From: Cesiribacter sp. SM1
GTDB taxonomy: Bacteria; Bacteroidota; Bacteroidia; Cytophagales; Cyclobacteriaceae
NCBI RefSeq assembly: GCF_020178975.1
Contig: NZ_JAHXBU010000093.1
Span: forward strand, 1 to 64,000
Direction: 5' to 3'
DNA length: 64,000 bases
Shown: positions 17,522 through 25,395 of the stretch, piece by piece
Numbering within the stretch: the stretch's first letter is position 1
How the letters are laid out: every line of letters begins with the position of its first letter
Notes under the pieces: model-generated
Databases searched by the model: none
What the model was told of the DNA's origin: nothing
What the model saw: the letters and a program-made list of their open reading frames with translations, nothing else
Made by a program: the position numbers and the translations under genes

Positions 17522-18523
17522 TTACTCTGCCTTAACAATCTGAAACTCCTCCTGGGTATTGCCAGAAAATAGTACGTTCAGGTGGGCATAAAGCACATAT
17601 ACCTGGCCATTCAGATACTCGGTAGCAGTGGTGGGAAATACGGGGCCAGTTTCAAAAACATCTGTCACTTCCGTAGACTGCCACATGTTTGTGCTGTTGA
17701 GGGTTATCACATTAGCGTTTTCTCCGCCATTGGCATTGTTCACTACTACCAGTTCTTTATTATTTTTCAGGTACAAACCATCCGGGTTGTTCAGGGCTAC
17801 AGGAATGTCAATTACAGAATAGTCAGCTGGATTCCTGATCGGGAAACGTAGTAAGGCATTGTCGTCAGATTTGGCAACTATCAGGTAACCCCGGGGATCA
17901 TAATCAATGCCGTTGAGGCCAAAGGCACCCGGTGCTGGTGTCAGGGCATCATCCTGGTAGAAAATACTGGCATTGCCTGCTTCATCTACCTTGTAGATCA
18001 CTCCTGTAAAGCTGTCGGTAACATAGGCATTGCCTTTGTTATCTACGGCTACATCATTTGCAAAATGAGGGGCATCTGGCAGCAGGGCATCCATGCGGGT
18101 GTAAAATATCCGTTCGCCAGTTCGGAGGTCATAGGCAGCAAGGCCGGCAAGGCTGTTAATAGTGGCTTCAGAGCTTTTTACACTGGCGCCATTGTCTGAT
18201 ACTGCTACCAGCAGGCGCTTGCGTGGCTGGTCAATATGAATGCCAATGGTAGAAGGGATGTCGGGTTCATTGATCCACTCCATATAACTGCCATTTTGCT
18301 GCACTACACCAATGCTGCCCTGCGTAATGGAAGATACCAGGAAGCGGTTCATCTGCTTATCGTACTCAACTCCTTCCGGAAAGAGGTTTTCCTGTGTGAA
18401 GGAGATTTTGTCAGGACTGTCGATTGGGGTTTCATCCCATATATCATCAAGATAGGAGCAGCTGCTTAGCAGCATAGACATAAAGAGGGTAACTACAGCA
18501 GTAGGGGTAAATATTCTTTTCAT
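17522..18523 (-). CDS. Secreted lipoprotein with beta-propeller (SMP-30/NHL-like) fold
   Basis: A 333-residue lipoprotein: the N-terminus is basic and hydrophobic and ends in a lipobox MLLSSCSY (Cys near residue 22). The mature part repeats short blocks such as EGVEYDKQMNRFLVSS, HFANDVAVDNKGNAYVTDS, LNGIDYDPRGYLIVAKSD and PDGLYLKNNKELVVVNN, the blade pattern of SMP-30/gluconolactonase-like and NHL propellers. The usual catalytic metal ligands of true lactonases are not obvious, so I would not call an enzyme. It probably sits on the cell surface or periplasmic face. It is transcribed alone, with about 130 bp to the deacetylase gene on the same strand. Confidence 0.75.
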   Translation of the reverse strand: MKRIFTPTAVVTLFMSMLLSSCSYLDDIWDETPIDSPDKISFTQENLFPEGVEYDKQMNRFLVSSITQGSIGVVQQNGSYMEWINEPDIPSTIGIHIDQPRKRLLVAVSDNGASVKSSEATINSLAGLAAYDLRTGERIFYTRMDALLPDAPHFANDVAVDNKGNAYVTDSFTGVIYKVDEAGNASIFYQDDALTPAPGAFGLNGIDYDPRGYLIVAKSDDNALLRFPIRNPADYSVIDIPVALNNPDGLYLKNNKELVVVNNANGGENANVITLNSTNMWQSTEVTDVFETGPVFPTTATEYLNGQVYVLYAHLNVLFSGNTQEEFQIVKAE

Positions 18524-18655
18524 AGTACTGAATTATTTAGTTTTCATATAATTAGTACCCGCCAACATGTGTAATGTTTGAACATTATACCCTAAGCGTA
18601 AATAATTTTAATGTTAAATCATGGTTAAAGTTTGGCTGTTGGTTTTAGGCTGAAT

Positions 18656-19432
18656 TCAATCCTGAACAAGATCGCTTACCCGGTAAAATTCCAGATTGTG
18701 TTTGTTGGCCTGCTGAAGTATGTATTCAAGCAGGGCAATGTTAAAAGTGTAGCTGCCAGGGCTGGGCGCTTGCGCTGGCTTGTGCCCGAAAATCATCAGT
18801 ACCTTATTTTCAGTAGCTGCCTTTTGCAAGGCATTATCAATGGCTTCTTTATTGAGATGTACGTTAGCATCAATGCTGGCGGCTACCAGTTCTTTACTCT
18901 CTCCGAGTTTAAAAAATATATCGTCTGTGGCGCTAAGCCCCCGGATGCTGTCTGTAGAAACGGCATGCCTGATTGCCTTAAAATGTTTTTCCAGCAACAG
19001 ATCAGTAAACCAGTAGCCTCTTCCATAGGGGTAGGCAAAAGCAGTAGGTAAAAAGCCCTTTTTTTCCAGTGCGCGTGTATTGCTGAAAACCTCATCCCGG
19101 AGGTACTCCTGGTAGGAGTGTTCCCTTATGTAATCTCGTGCCCGCACATGCAGCGCTCCATGACTCCCAATTTCGTGCCCCTGCTGCTCCAGTTCCTTCA
19201 GCATTCGAACCTCTTCCGCTGTTAATGCCGCTGCCCCGGAAATAAAGAAGGTTACTTTGGCATTGTACCTGGCAAGGAGTTCTTGCAGGCTGTACCACTC
19301 TTTAATGCTCCTGTCATCAAAAGAAATACAGATGCCGGCCTGCTGTTGCGCCTGATCAGAGCTGCAAGCGCTCACAAAGAAGAAGCTCATCAGCAGAAGA
19401 AAAACGAGCAGGTTTTGCCTGGTTAAAAACAT
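18656..19432 (-). CDS. Polysaccharide deacetylase-family lipoprotein
   Basis: A 258-residue exported protein with a signal peptide ending in a lipobox (FFVSACSS, Cys at about 23) and a NodB-homology domain. Motif 1 is ISFDDRS (the first Asp is the expected general base, the second a metal ligand); motif 2 is GHEIGSHGALH with its two metal-binding histidines; motif 3 is FAYPYGRG. The family removes acetyl groups from N-acetylated sugars in peptidoglycan, chitin or exopolysaccharide. Domain order and length fit a single-domain enzyme. The substrate is unknown; no glycan operon surrounds it. The ATG at 19432 is the only start that includes the complete signal peptide. Confidence 0.85.
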   Translation of the reverse strand: MFLTRQNLLVFLLLMSFFFVSACSSDQAQQQAGICISFDDRSIKEWYSLQELLARYNAKVTFFISGAAALTAEEVRMLKELEQQGHEIGSHGALHVRARDYIREHSYQEYLRDEVFSNTRALEKKGFLPTAFAYPYGRGYWFTDLLLEKHFKAIRHAVSTDSIRGLSATDDIFFKLGESKELVAASIDANVHLNKEAIDNALQKAATENKVLMIFGHKPAQAPSPGSYTFNIALLEYILQQANKHNLEFYRVSDLVQD

Positions 19433-19510
19433 GGCCAGCTTAATAAACAGCGACAGAAATGGTGTGCCAATCTGTTTCCAATATCTGCAGGATTCCCAAC
19501 AAGAGATAGT

Positions 19511-20686
19511 TTAAACGTTATTCTTTTTTTCTGCAGTTACAATTGTAATGCGGTTTGAAAGTGTTTTGTGTACCGGGCATTTATCGGCTATCTCCATTAA
19601 ACGTTTTCGTTGCTGCTCATCAAGTGGGCCTATCAGCTCTACCTCCCGATCTATTCTGTCGAGCATACTGCCGGGCTGGTCACATACCTGGCAGTCTTCG
19701 CCGTACACCTTATCGTGTTTCAGGTGCACAATAGCCTCCTGCAAGGGCCAGCCTTTTCGGTCGGCGTACATGCGCAGGGTCATGGTGGTGCAGGCGCCTA
19801 AGGAGGCATTAAGCAGGTCGTATGGGCTTGGGCCCAGGTTTAAACCACCTACTTTGATTGGCTCATCGGCCAGCAGGCTGTGCTGCCCTGCCCTTACCTC
19901 AGTTGTAAAGCCACCGCTTTCGGTACGGGCAACTACCTCCATATGGGTGCGCAGGGTGTCTGGCGGCAGGGCAATATACCGCTGCACCCAGCTGGCAATA
20001 AGGTTACCGGCATAAAGAGCATCGCCGGGCACAGAAAGAAAGTGATCTGCGCCATCGAGGGTAACAAAGCTTTTCGGGTGGCGGGCTGCGGTGTAGAGGG
20101 TGGCTGCGCTGTCTACAGAAATTTCCCGGTCCTGGGGGCTGTGCATCAGGAGCAAGGCCTTGTTTAGCTGCTGCAGGCGTGAGCGGATGAGGGGTTCGCT
20201 CAGGAGGTCAAGCATATCCAGGTCTATGGCTATTTCGTGGCCGGTGTGATAAGTAAGGGTGGCATAGTCCTGGTCGTCAATGTCCTCATCGAGCATGGCA
20301 TGCAGTGCCTGAGAAGAAACCGGTGCTCCTATGGTTACGATAGCTTTTACCGTTGTCCATGCTGCTGCTTCTGCCAGAAGGGCTGTACCTGCTACAGAAT
20401 GGCCTATCACCAGTGCCGGTGCCTGCCTGGAGCTTGCCAGAAAACGGTAGGCTTCCTGCAGCACCTGGGGCGAGATGCCTTCTTCATAATCGGCCATGGA
20501 AATGCGCAGCACTTCGTAGCGGTTTTGGGTAAGACCCAGGCTTAGGAGGTGCTCTGCTTCTGAACGGCGCGGAAAGCAGTGCACCATAATTGCACAGGCT
20601 GCCGGTCTGCCCCCTGCAGGGCTGTCCAGACTGGCAGAAAAGATGTCGCCTTGTGCGGTACGTAGGTTCAGGTGCTGTGTTTTCAT
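19511..20686 (-). CDS. Alpha/beta hydrolase-OsmC fusion protein
   Basis: A 391-residue two-domain protein. Residues 1-245 are an alpha/beta hydrolase with the nucleophile elbow VIGHSVAGTALL (Ser near 95), an acid near SPQDREIS, and the final His in GADHFLSVPG. Residues 255-385 are an OsmC/Ohr-like domain with both redox cysteines, one in ASLGACTTMTLRMYADRKGW and one in DKCPVHKTL. OsmC proteins reduce organic hydroperoxides through this cysteine pair. The fusion is a known architecture in several bacterial groups; the hydrolase may release or deliver an acyl hydroperoxide to the OsmC part (inference). It is divergent from hemH with 169 bp between. Confidence 0.9.
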   Translation of the reverse strand: MKTQHLNLRTAQGDIFSASLDSPAGGRPAACAIMVHCFPRRSEAEHLLSLGLTQNRYEVLRISMADYEEGISPQVLQEAYRFLASSRQAPALVIGHSVAGTALLAEAAAWTTVKAIVTIGAPVSSQALHAMLDEDIDDQDYATLTYHTGHEIAIDLDMLDLLSEPLIRSRLQQLNKALLLMHSPQDREISVDSAATLYTAARHPKSFVTLDGADHFLSVPGDALYAGNLIASWVQRYIALPPDTLRTHMEVVARTESGGFTTEVRAGQHSLLADEPIKVGGLNLGPSPYDLLNASLGACTTMTLRMYADRKGWPLQEAIVHLKHDKVYGEDCQVCDQPGSMLDRIDREVELIGPLDEQQRKRLMEIADKCPVHKTLSNRITIVTAEKKNNV

Positions 20687-20855
20687 GGCTGGTTATATAC
20701 AAAAGGTTGCTGAAGCGGCTGTAAGTATTATAAGTTAATGCCTATAAAGAAGGTTTATAGGCTAATAATAAAGTTTTAATAAGCTTTTAAGGATAAAAGC
20801 CCCGGTATCAGTTTAGTACTTGTAACTTTACAACCCTAAAACTGTACAACTTTAC

Positions 20856-21896
20856 ATGCAGAATAGTATGTTTAAAACAGGGGTGCTGCTGGTAAATCTG
20901 GGAACGCCGGATAGTACTGCAGTGCCTGATGTTCGTAAGTACCTGAGGGAGTTCCTGATGGATGGTCGTGTGATTGACATATCGTACCCGCAGCGATTTG
21001 CCCTGGTAAATGGTATTATTGCTCCATTCCGGGCACCAAAGTCTGCCCATGAGTACGAAAAACTGTGGGATAAGGAAAAAGGCTCACCGCTTAAATACTA
21101 TGGTTTTCAGCTGCGCGATCTGCTGCAGCAGGCCCTGGGGCAGGATTTTGTGGTAGAGCTGGCCATGCGCTACCAGAGCCCTTCTATTCCGGAAGTACTG
21201 AAAAAGCTTCAGGCCTGCTCCCTGAAAGAACTGATCATCCTACCTCTTTTTCCGCAGTATGCCTCGGCAACCAGCGGTTCGGTTATTGATAAAGTAATGG
21301 AGGTGGTGCGTGGCTGGCAAACGATTCCTTCTATTCAATATATTGGCAGGTTTGTAGAAGAGGAGCTTTACCTGCAGGCGCTGGTAGCACGGGCTAAGCC
21401 ATACATCGAAAAAGAAAACTGGGATCATTACCTGTTCAGTTACCATGGTGTGCCCGAGCGGCAAATCTATAAAGGCTCCTGCGGAGATTACTGTAAAATA
21501 GATAAGGTTTGCTGTGCTACTTACACGCCTCAAAACCAGTATTGCTACCGCGCGCAGTGCTACTACAACTCGCGCCTGCTGGCAGAGCGTTTAGGGCTAA
21601 AGCCAGACCAATATAGTACCTGCTTCCAGAGCCGCCTGGGTAAAGATCCCTGGATACAGCCCTATGCCGACGATGTGATACCTATGCTGGCTAAAGAAGG
21701 TAAGAAAAAAGTGCTGGCCTTTAGCCCTGCCTTTGTAGCAGATTGCCTTGAAACTACGGTAGAGGTAGGCGAAACTTTCAAAGAAAATTTCCTAGAGGCC
21801 GGTGGCGAACGCTGGGAACTGGTAGAGAGCCTTAACGATCATCCGCTGTGGGTGAAATGCCTCCAGGAAATGGTGCTAAGAAGGAGCGGTAACTGA
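20856..21896 (+). CDS. hemH: Ferrochelatase
   Basis: Inserts Fe2+ into protoporphyrin IX, the last step of protohaem synthesis. The 346-residue protein starts TGVLLVNLGTPDS, and carries the catalytic His near residue 195 in SYHGVPER, the downstream Glu in a DCLETTVEVGE block, and a QSRLGKDPWIQPY segment, all hallmarks. Between residues about 205 and 235 there are seven cysteines (GSCGDYC, KVCCATY, QYCYRAQC), a cluster that in some ferrochelatases supports a [2Fe-2S] centre; ligand assignment here is not certain. An alternative ATG four codons later (MFKTG) is possible. hemC lies far away at 44 kb, so haem genes are scattered. Confidence 0.96.
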   Translation: MQNSMFKTGVLLVNLGTPDSTAVPDVRKYLREFLMDGRVIDISYPQRFALVNGIIAPFRAPKSAHEYEKLWDKEKGSPLKYYGFQLRDLLQQALGQDFVVELAMRYQSPSIPEVLKKLQACSLKELIILPLFPQYASATSGSVIDKVMEVVRGWQTIPSIQYIGRFVEEELYLQALVARAKPYIEKENWDHYLFSYHGVPERQIYKGSCGDYCKIDKVCCATYTPQNQYCYRAQCYYNSRLLAERLGLKPDQYSTCFQSRLGKDPWIQPYADDVIPMLAKEGKKKVLAFSPAFVADCLETTVEVGETFKENFLEAGGERWELVESLNDHPLWVKCLQEMVLRRSGN

Positions 21897-21987
21897 TGCA
21901 GATGACGACTTTCTGCAGAAAGGGCCTGAAAGATGACTTTTGTCATATTCAATGAATGATCTTTTTAAGACCTTTGCCCCAAATTAT

Positions 21988-22008
21988 GCGCAATTTGAAT
22001 TATTGCGC
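21988..22008. repeat. Inverted repeat downstream of hemH
   Basis: GCGCAAT-TTGAATT-ATTGCGC forms a perfect 7-bp stem with a 7-nt loop. No T-run follows, so it is not a classical terminator; it may be a weak terminator or an operator 70 bp upstream of the desaturase promoter. Confidence 0.45.
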
Positions 22009-22063
22009 TCCTGCCGCTGTTAGGCAATAGATTAGCACTATACCCTTATAGAAAATTGTTGTC

Positions 22064-22085
22064 ACAACTAAAAGGGTTTAGTTGT
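22064..22085. promoter_or_regulatory. Perfect inverted repeat (candidate operator) at the desaturase promoter
   Basis: ACAACTAAA (22064-22072) and TTTAGTTGT (22077-22085) are exact reverse complements separated by 4 bp. The repeat ends immediately before the -7 element, so a bound protein would block RNA polymerase. The half-site is shared with the second blaI operator at 29983-30002, but the spacing between the ACTAA half-site cores differs by 2 bp. Confidence 0.65.
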
Positions 22086-22093
22086 TATATTTG
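22086..22093 (+). promoter_or_regulatory. -7 element of the desaturase gene
   Basis: TATATTTG, an exact TAnnTTTG match, 20 nt before the first ATG. A TTG at 22059-22061 lies 24 bp upstream, slightly farther than the usual -33 box. Confidence 0.6.
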
Positions 22094-22113
22094 ATGAAGA
22101 ATTACAAAGCCAG

Positions 22114-23061
22114 ATGATGCAAAGCTCAGAAACTACTGTTGTAAAAAAGTCTAAAGGAGACCTGGCCAAGGAACTTGGCTTCCTTGCCGTGCACCTGATT
22201 CCGTTGGCAGCCTTGTTTACTGGGGCTACCCTGTTCGACTGGATGGTATGTATTTTTCTGTATGTGTTCCGCATGTTTTGGATCACAGGTGGCTATCATC
22301 GCTATTTCTCGCATAAATCTTATAAAACATCACGCTGGTTTCAGTTTGTGATTGCCTTTATGGCACAAACCAGTGCCCAGAAAGGAGCACTCTGGTGGGC
22401 ATCGCATCACCGTGTACACCACCGTCACAGCGATCAGCCCGAAGATCCGCACTCAATGAAACTGTATGGTTTCTGGCATTCGCATGTAGGCTGGATTGTA
22501 GGTCCCGATCATAAAGAAACCAACTATAAAGTAATTGCCGACTATGCCAAGTATCCAGAGCTGGTGTGGTTAAACAAGCATCACCTGGTGCCGCCAGTTG
22601 TGCTGGCCCTGGTGGTAATGGCCCTGGGTGGTATTGTTAATGGTGGCAGCATTACAGAAATGTTTACAACTGCTGGCTTCTCGGCCCTGTTTGTTGGCTT
22701 CTTCCTAAGCACAGTGGTGCTGTACCATGGTACCTTCTCCATTAACTCCATCATGCACAAGTTTGGCAACCAGCGCTACGAGTCTGGTGATGAATCCAGG
22801 AACAGCTTATGGCTGGCCCTGCTTACCCTTGGCGAAGGCTGGCACAACAACCACCACTACTACGAAGTAGCGGCTCGCCAGGGATTTTTCTGGTGGGAAA
22901 TTGACCTCACCTACTACGGACTGAAAGTGCTAAGCTGGCTGGGACTTATCTGGGACCTAAGGGGTGTGCCTAAGCACATAAAGTACTCTAAAAATAAAGA
23001 GCACGCAAAGCAGCTGGCCAAACAAGCCAAGCAAAAAGAGCTTGAGGTAGAGGCGGCTTAA
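22114..23061 (+). CDS. Acyl-CoA/acyl-lipid delta-9-type fatty acid desaturase
   Basis: A 315-residue membrane di-iron desaturase. The three histidine boxes are intact: HRYFSH (about residue 62), HRVHH (about 99) and HNNHH (about 244), with the GGYHRYFSHK and EGWHNNHHYYE contexts typical of stearoyl-CoA-type desaturases. Two pairs of membrane helices flank the boxes. The C-terminus is a Lys-rich tail (KNKEHAKQLAKQAKQKE). It would introduce a cis double bond into membrane acyl chains, using O2 and a ferredoxin or cytochrome donor not seen nearby, to keep membranes fluid. The promoter carries a perfect palindrome overlapping the -7 side, so it is likely repressed or induced on demand. Start is either of two adjacent ATGs (22114 or 22117). 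Confidence 0.93.
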   Translation: MMQSSETTVVKKSKGDLAKELGFLAVHLIPLAALFTGATLFDWMVCIFLYVFRMFWITGGYHRYFSHKSYKTSRWFQFVIAFMAQTSAQKGALWWASHHRVHHRHSDQPEDPHSMKLYGFWHSHVGWIVGPDHKETNYKVIADYAKYPELVWLNKHHLVPPVVLALVVMALGGIVNGGSITEMFTTAGFSALFVGFFLSTVVLYHGTFSINSIMHKFGNQRYESGDESRNSLWLALLTLGEGWHNNHHYYEVAARQGFFWWEIDLTYYGLKVLSWLGLIWDLRGVPKHIKYSKNKEHAKQLAKQAKQKELEVEAA

Positions 23062-23090
23062 CAGCCAGAGGTGGCTTAACAGCCAGAGGT
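23055..23090. repeat. 18-bp tandem duplication spanning the desaturase stop codon
   Basis: GGCTTAACAGCCAGAGGT occurs twice head to tail (23055-23072 and 23073-23090). The first copy contains the real stop codon of the desaturase; the second duplicates it in the 3' untranslated region. The two copies are identical, which suggests a recent event. Confidence 0.9.
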
Positions 23091-23150
23091 AGCCTGGGGC
23101 CGGCATAAGCATCTTACTTACTAATCAGTTAATAATTAGATATTGTATAT

Positions 23151-23181
23151 AAAAAGCGGGGGGGGAACTCACCGCTTTTTT
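23151..23181 (+). terminator. Rho-independent terminator after the desaturase
   Basis: AAAAAGCGG pairs with CCGCTTTTTT around a G-rich loop with an 8-base G run and AACTCA. It lies about 90 bp after the stop and only 16 bp before the next gene's ATG. Confidence 0.8.
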
Positions 23182-23196
23182 GTTGGTTAGAAAAAT

Positions 23197-23832
23197 ATGA
23201 ACACACAAAATCCGATAACACCAGAACTGCTTCGGGAGGCAATGTCTTACAGCGAATACATGCAGCTGATTGAAACAGAAATGGAAAAGGGAAGAACCAC
23301 CGGCACCGATCAGAGTGAATGGCTTGTGGATTACGCCCGCTTAAACCTGCAGCGGATGCAGCGCCTAAATAAAACCGCTGTACTGGTAGAAGAGCTCAGG
23401 CAGGCGCTCGATAAGTTACAGCAGCCACAGTTGTGGGTGGTACTTACCGAGGGGTGGTGTGGCGATGCTGCCCAGATTGTACCGGTAATGGCTATGGTGG
23501 CAGAATACTCCCACAAAATAGGTCTTAAACTGTTGCTAAGAGACGAGCATCCTGCTGTTATGGATGCTTATCTCACCAATGGCACCCGTTCCATTCCTAA
23601 ACTTATTGCCCTGGAGCCACAGCAGTTACAGGAGTTAGGCAGCTGGGGGCCCAGACCAAAAGCTGCACAGGCTGTTGTAAATGAATTCAAGAGCAACCCC
23701 CAAGGCCGCAGTCAGGAAGATTTTACTTACCTGGTGCACAAATGGTATTCCGATAATAAAACACTGGATACGCAGCACGAGCTAATCGAAAGCCTGCTGG
23801 AGTGGGATACAAAAAACAAAAAAGGAGCCTGA
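23197..23832 (+). CDS. Thioredoxin-like protein with a single active-site cysteine
   Basis: A 211-residue cytosolic protein of the Thioredoxin_9-like group. Residues about 60-160 hold a thioredoxin fold: strand WVVLTEGWCGDAAQIVPVM, where the usual CxxC is CGDA (only the first Cys is kept), and the cis-proline segment GTRSIPKLIALE. The N-terminal 55 residues are helical, as in relatives (MSYSEYMQLIETEME). With one cysteine it cannot work as a classical dithiol reductase; it may form mixed disulfides or be a structural adaptor. No obvious partner is adjacent. Translation probably starts at the ATG at 23197. A terminator hairpin overlaps the stop codon. Confidence 0.85.
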   Translation: MNTQNPITPELLREAMSYSEYMQLIETEMEKGRTTGTDQSEWLVDYARLNLQRMQRLNKTAVLVEELRQALDKLQQPQLWVVLTEGWCGDAAQIVPVMAMVAEYSHKIGLKLLLRDEHPAVMDAYLTNGTRSIPKLIALEPQQLQELGSWGPRPKAAQAVVNEFKSNPQGRSQEDFTYLVHKWYSDNKTLDTQHELIESLLEWDTKNKKGA

Positions 23833-23845
23833 TGGGCTCCTTTTT
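23818..23845 (+). terminator. Terminator overlapping the stop codon of the thioredoxin-like gene
   Basis: AAAAAAGGAGCC (23818-23829) pairs with GGCTCCTTTTT (23835-23845) around TGATG; the loop contains the TGA stop codon itself. Confidence 0.85.
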
Positions 23846-23875
23846 CTATGTCAGCAGCATTGCTGTACTTGTGTG

Positions 23876-24202
23876 CTAGAAACTGTAATTTGTAAAGTCT
23901 ATGATTACGGCGCTTTCGTGTTCCTGAAAGAAGCGCAGAATTATTTCATAGGGAACAGAGGCATGGTACTGGGTACCATCCTGCAGGGTAATGTGGCACT
24001 CATCCTCTCCATGCTCGCATTTTTCTACTGCCTGAATAAAGTTAACATCTATCAACACAGGTTGCAGGGTAGTTGGAGGCTTGATATTGTTCTCTTCGTA
24101 AAACTCCGGAGAATGCTCCTCAAAGTTCGGGGCAGAGCACATTACCTGAATCAGATGCCGGGGCGCTGCCGCCGGCCTTCTGTTGTTATTATGGATTGCC
24201 AT
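23876..24202 (-). CDS. Unrecognised small cytosolic protein (108 aa)
   Basis: I do not recognise this protein. It begins with a basic, Pro/Ala-rich stretch (MAIHNNNRRPAAAPRH) and continues with an alternating strand-helix pattern; three cysteines occur (one in VMCSAP, two in EKCEHGEDECH). The CEHGEDEC-H cluster could bind a metal but is not a known motif. It follows the cysteine desulfurase gene on the same strand with 44 bp between and may be co-transcribed with it. The composition is protein-like and the plus-strand alternative frame over the same DNA has no plausible product, so I favour this strand. Function unknown. Confidence 0.6.
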   Translation of the reverse strand: MAIHNNNRRPAAAPRHLIQVMCSAPNFEEHSPEFYEENNIKPPTTLQPVLIDVNFIQAVEKCEHGEDECHITLQDGTQYHASVPYEIILRFFQEHESAVIIDFTNYSF

Positions 24203-24246
24203 GTAGTGGATCTCGAAAATAGGTGATGGAATGGGTACAGGCCTTA

Positions 24247-25386
24247 TCAGGCTTCTACCCGGTAAAGTTCAGTAAGTTTACCGGCTGCATAATCAACTTC
24301 TTCTGCCGTGTTGTACTTACTGAAGGAGAAACGTACGGCCCCGCGGTTGGGGTCGCACTTTATAGCACTCAGCACATGTGAGCCCAGGGAAGAGCCACTG
24401 CTGCATGCACTCCCGCCTGAGGCCGATATGCCATTGATATCCAGGTTAAAGAGCAGCATATCGTTATCGTCGGTGGCGGGCAGGCTTACGTTCAGCACAG
24501 TATAAAGGCTGCCTTCAAGGTTGGCGCTGTCGCCATTAAAACTAACGCCCGGCAGGTTCTCCTGCAGGCGGCTAATCATGCGTTGCTTAAGGCCGCTAAT
24601 ATGTTGGCGATGGCTTTCCATATCGCGGTAGGCAATTTCCAGCGCTTTGGCCAGGCCTACAATGCCATACACATTTTCGGTGCCACCACGCATGTTGCGT
24701 TCCTGTGAGCCACCATGGATGAGCGGGTGTATGCGATGATCGGCATTGATGTACAGGAAACCGGCTCCCTTGGGGCCGTGGAATTTATGTGCCGAGCCCA
24801 CCAGGTGTTGCAGCTTTAGCTTGCTTAAATCGTGGGTATAATGGCCTACGGTTTGTACTGTATCTGAGTGGAAAATAGCTTCGCGTTCCTGGCACAGGGC
24901 ACTTACCTTTTCCAGGTCTAGGAGGGTGCCAATCTCGTTGTTGCCGTGCATAAGCGATACCAGGCAGCCAATATGTTTGGCAAGCAGCTTTTCCAGCTGG
25001 TCCAGATCGGGGCGGCCTTTCTGGTCAACCTCCAGCATGTGCAGCTCTATTGTTCCGGCTTTGTGCAGGTGCTCCAGGGTATGCAGTACGGCATGGTGCT
25101 CGGTTGGCGAGGAGATCACATGCTTTATCTTACCTGTTTCAATGGAGCAGCGCAGGGCCATGTTGTCGGCCTCGGTGCCGCCTGAGGTAAAGAAAATTTC
25201 TGCAGGGGCAGCATTCACCAGCTCCGCCACCTTACGGCGTGCCTTTTCGATAGCCGAGCGAACTTCGCGGCCATGGCTGTGTATGGAAGAGGGGTTACCC
25301 CACAAGCCCAGCATATAGGGCTGCATAGCCTCAAACACCTCCGGATCCAGGGGTGTGGTAGCAGCATTATCCAGGTATACCCTCAT
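24247..25386 (-). CDS. Cysteine desulfurase (NifS/IscS type)
   Basis: A PLP enzyme that takes sulfur from cysteine for Fe-S clusters and other thio-cofactors. The 379-residue protein has the PLP-binding Lys201 in GSAHKFHGPKG, the conserved His in EHHAVLHTLEHL near 97, Asp and Gln of SDTVQTVGH near 175-180, and the catalytic Cys328 in the flexible loop SGGSACSSGS. N-terminus YLDNAATTPLDPEV is the family start. It is somewhat shorter than IscS and no iscU or iscA gene is next to it, so the scaffold partner is not indicated. Its ATG lies 9 bp after the phosphoglucosamine mutase stop; the two form an operon. Confidence 0.95.
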   Translation of the reverse strand: MRVYLDNAATTPLDPEVFEAMQPYMLGLWGNPSSIHSHGREVRSAIEKARRKVAELVNAAPAEIFFTSGGTEADNMALRCSIETGKIKHVISSPTEHHAVLHTLEHLHKAGTIELHMLEVDQKGRPDLDQLEKLLAKHIGCLVSLMHGNNEIGTLLDLEKVSALCQEREAIFHSDTVQTVGHYTHDLSKLKLQHLVGSAHKFHGPKGAGFLYINADHRIHPLIHGGSQERNMRGGTENVYGIVGLAKALEIAYRDMESHRQHISGLKQRMISRLQENLPGVSFNGDSANLEGSLYTVLNVSLPATDDNDMLLFNLDINGISASGGSACSSGSSLGSHVLSAIKCDPNRGAVRFSFSKYNTAEEVDYAAGKLTELYRVEA

Positions 25387-25395
25387 GATGTATTG

